Shown piece by piece: positions 6,048-6,783 of a stretch of DNA of 6,783 bases (within the stretch, counting starts at the first letter, position 1; every line of letters starts with the position of its first letter). The translations under genes were made by a program, and so were the position numbers. The notes below the pieces were generated by a model. The model saw only the letters and a list, made by a program, of their open reading frames with translations. It did not search any database and was not told the origin of the DNA. The DNA is taken from contig PLZT01000394.1 of NCBI GenBank assembly GCA_003152255.1, positions 1-6,783 on the forward strand, read 5' to 3'. Origin of the DNA: Methylocystaceae bacterium (GTDB taxonomy: Bacteria > Pseudomonadota > Alphaproteobacteria > Rhizobiales > Beijerinckiaceae).

Positions 6048-6734
6048 TTAAGCGTTGTTGTCATTTCGTGACTCTAATCTCAGAAGGTCGGCATTGTCGT
6101 CAGCGGTCCGCGTTAACAATACCTCAAGATGCTGCTTTTTCTCAATCAAGGATTCTATTTCTTGAGACAACACTGGTTCAACCGTTGCTTCGCGGGGCTG
6201 GACAGTGCCACTTTCATATGTCTTTGAGTATTCTATACTCAATCTGGTTCCTTTGATGACATCTTCTAGAGTCAGTTTGGCTGAGATTTTGAGGCCGTTT
6301 TCTAATTCAGACTTCCTCTCCTTATCTGCATTAAATTCAGCGGCGGATACACCCTTGAAGAACTCCCTTACAATATCAGCTCCTTCGTCCGAATCCGCAG
6401 GTTCTGCTGGTTCGACCTTACGTCCCATAGCTCTTAGCTTGGCGATAGCTGCCAAAACATCGACAGTCTTCTGAGCTGTAGTCAGTGTTTCGTTATAATA
6501 TTGGAGAACGTGTGGTAAAATGGGAAGGCATGCATCAAGCCATACCGTTAAGTCTGAAGTTGATACGTACGTCAATTTTGGAGCATCTTCTCTTCCCACA
6601 GTAATCTCTGAAATCTGCTCAAATAGTCTGCTCCACCTAGTAAGCATATCTCCGGCCTTATGGAGATCGTTGTCGTAAATTGTCTGAGGAAAGCTTATTC
6701 TAATCAAAGCCCTATTATCATCATGCAGCCGCAT
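6048..6734 (-). CDS. Unrecognised 228-residue protein, minus strand, AT-rich
   Basis: The frame starts at ATG (6732-6734 on the plus strand), is preceded by an in-frame stop about 30 bases upstream with no other start between, and ends at 6048-6050. The protein begins MRLHDDNRALIRISFPQTIY and continues as mainly helical sequence: LHKAGDMLTRWSRLFEQISE (about 24-43), then VWLDACLPILPHVLQYYNET (about 64-83). A polar, acidic middle (EPAEPADSDEGAD) follows, and then a C-terminal coiled-coil-like segment (EIESLIEKKQHLEVLL). There is no membrane segment, signal peptide or enzyme motif. No Shine-Dalgarno sequence lies close to the start. Composition is strikingly different from the phage genes (23 G/C of 60 at 6121-6180 against 40 of 60 at 1681-1740). 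It may be cargo, part of another island or a neighbour of the prophage. Function unknown. Confidence 0.75.
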   Translation of the reverse strand: MRLHDDNRALIRISFPQTIYDNDLHKAGDMLTRWSRLFEQISEITVGREDAPKLTYVSTSDLTVWLDACLPILPHVLQYYNETLTTAQKTVDVLAAIAKLRAMGRKVEPAEPADSDEGADIVREFFKGVSAAEFNADKERKSELENGLKISAKLTLEDVIKGTRLSIEYSKTYESGTVQPREATVEPVLSQEIESLIEKKQHLEVLLTRTADDNADLLRLESRNDNNA

Positions 6735-6783
6735 TGGTTTGATATGAAGATTCTCACATAAGGCTTATCCCTCAGCTTCCGGG

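Noticed and set aside
6032..6048. Bidirectional terminator between the convergent genes
   Set aside because: The stem is six AT pairs only and too weak to act alone as an intrinsic terminator.
1..6783. CRISPR array, tRNA gene, insertion sequence, retron or toxin-antitoxin module
   Set aside because: No regularly spaced repeats, no cloverleaf-like tRNA sequence, no transposase or reverse-transcriptase motifs and no recognisable toxin family were seen on either strand by eye.

Overview
The window reads as a fragment of a tailed-phage late region, most likely a prophage in a GC-rich alphaproteobacterium. The terminase resembles DNA-packaging proteins I associate with prophages of Rhizobiales and related methanotrophs; this assignment is by eye, not by search. 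No host gene, integrase, tRNA or attachment site is visible.

Layout from left to right. Positions 1-317 form a leader with a plausible promoter (258-286) and one doubtful small ORF. At 318-761 lies a small-terminase-like protein, whose stop overlaps the GTG start of the large terminase (758-2217). The terminase carries its full motif set (Walker A, Walker B, coupling motif and three nuclease acidic positions), but in three successive reading frames. It is followed by a small acidic ORF (2234-2408, also split), a tiny ORF (2442-2543), a coiled-coil protein (2552-3250), a small beta-like protein (3247-3543), a doubtful small ORF (3548-3719), and a tape measure protein fused to a lysozyme-like domain (3741-5574, frameshifted near its end). 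A 34-residue ORF follows at 5576-5680. The genes overlap or nearly touch, as in a single late transcription unit: the small and large terminase subunits package DNA, and the tape measure sets tail length and probably opens the peptidoglycan at infection.

After about 5700 the character changes. Base composition falls from roughly two-thirds G+C to about 40% in the stretches I counted. Two unrecognised genes converge there with one base between their stops (5753-6046 plus, 6048-6734 minus). They look like cargo, a later insertion, or the neighbour of the phage remnant.

The main structural observation is that at least three, and perhaps five, reading frames resume after skipping exactly one base, nearly always in a short homopolymer run. 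This consistent +1 direction points to sequencing or assembly insertions more than to natural decay, and conceptual repair restores a 485-residue terminase and a 610-residue tape measure protein. The other notable point is absence: no portal, protease, capsid or tail-tube gene lies between terminase and tape measure. I see no convincing evidence of a new defence or mobile system; the best uncharacterised material is the AT-richer pair at the right end and the small proteins between terminase and tape measure.
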